This document shows positions 63,926-64,000 of a DNA stretch of 64,000 nucleotides, piece after piece (within the stretch, counting starts at the first letter, position 1; each line of letters begins with the position of its first letter). The translations under genes were made by a program, and so were the position numbers. The notes under the pieces were generated by a model. It made no database searches. It was not told where the DNA came from and saw only the letters and a program-made list of their open reading frames with translations. Source of the DNA: Yponomeuta sedellus (Eukaryota > Arthropoda > Insecta > Lepidoptera > Yponomeutidae); assembly GCA_934045075.1 (NCBI GenBank), contig OW203724.1, positions 7,489,473 to 7,553,472 of the forward strand, written 5' to 3'.

Positions 63926-64000
63926 AACCCCATTGTACAAGTGGCCTCAGTCTGGGTATGTTTTCACGTTTGTGACGTCCTTGCCTGGTTAATATAGGTA

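Overview
This window looks like eukaryotic nuclear DNA from an insect, most likely a moth or butterfly. The reasons are AT-rich sequence, long introns with GT..AG borders, a recognisable nonA-type DBHS gene, an XPF/ERCC4 gene and a neutral-lipase gene with insect-style exons, and a dense load of small transposable elements (short SINE pieces, hAT- and MITE-like elements, Ty3/Gypsy, non-LTR fragments). The lepidopteran assignment is inference. All calls come from reading the sequence and no database search was run.

Gene layout. (1) About 1963-9891, minus strand: the first five coding exons of an XPF/ERCC4 (mei-9) DNA-repair endonuclease gene, which continues off the left edge. Its second intron holds a defective Ty3/Gypsy element (4279-7907) with 96-bp LTRs and a 5-bp target duplication. 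(2) About 13470-27360, plus strand: a complete nonA/NONO-family gene with eleven coding exons encoding about 716 residues (Gln/Asn/Gly-rich N-terminus, RRM1, RRM2, NOPS, coiled coil, KRRRF C-terminus). It is transcribed head-to-head with XPF. Its introns carry a 40-bp minisatellite and a non-autonomous LTR element (18966-21164). (3) 58409-60564, minus strand: the last two exons of a secreted lipase (pancreatic-lipase family) that continues off the right edge. (4) Weaker: a possible three-exon gene for a 47-residue basic peptide (29233-36160, plus) and three exon-like but stop-containing segments at 42978, 44372 and 51329.

Mobile DNA. About 27.4-58.3 kb is essentially gene-poor and repeat-filled. 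It holds a 3'-truncated non-LTR element whose ORF1 begins with a PHD-like zinc finger (45680-47980, minus), a 1.2-kb element with four 153-bp GC-rich tandem units inside a 15-bp target duplication (49907-51114), relics of THAP and DDE transposases, several MITEs and a number of near-perfect hairpins. About 60.6-64 kb, upstream of the lipase exons, holds inverted-repeat elements of two families.

The most unusual item is a family of tRNA-like (pol III A/B box) repeats. Three complete insertions (409-639, 48713-49206, 54133-55682) contain head-to-head inverted copies, and the largest has a 307-308-bp tandem array. Each is bounded by its own 11-12-bp target-site duplication, and all three share the same two end points. 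Two further 5'-truncated copies show which end is the 3' end. I read this as a SINE-like retroposon that spreads as palindromic, multimeric inserts.
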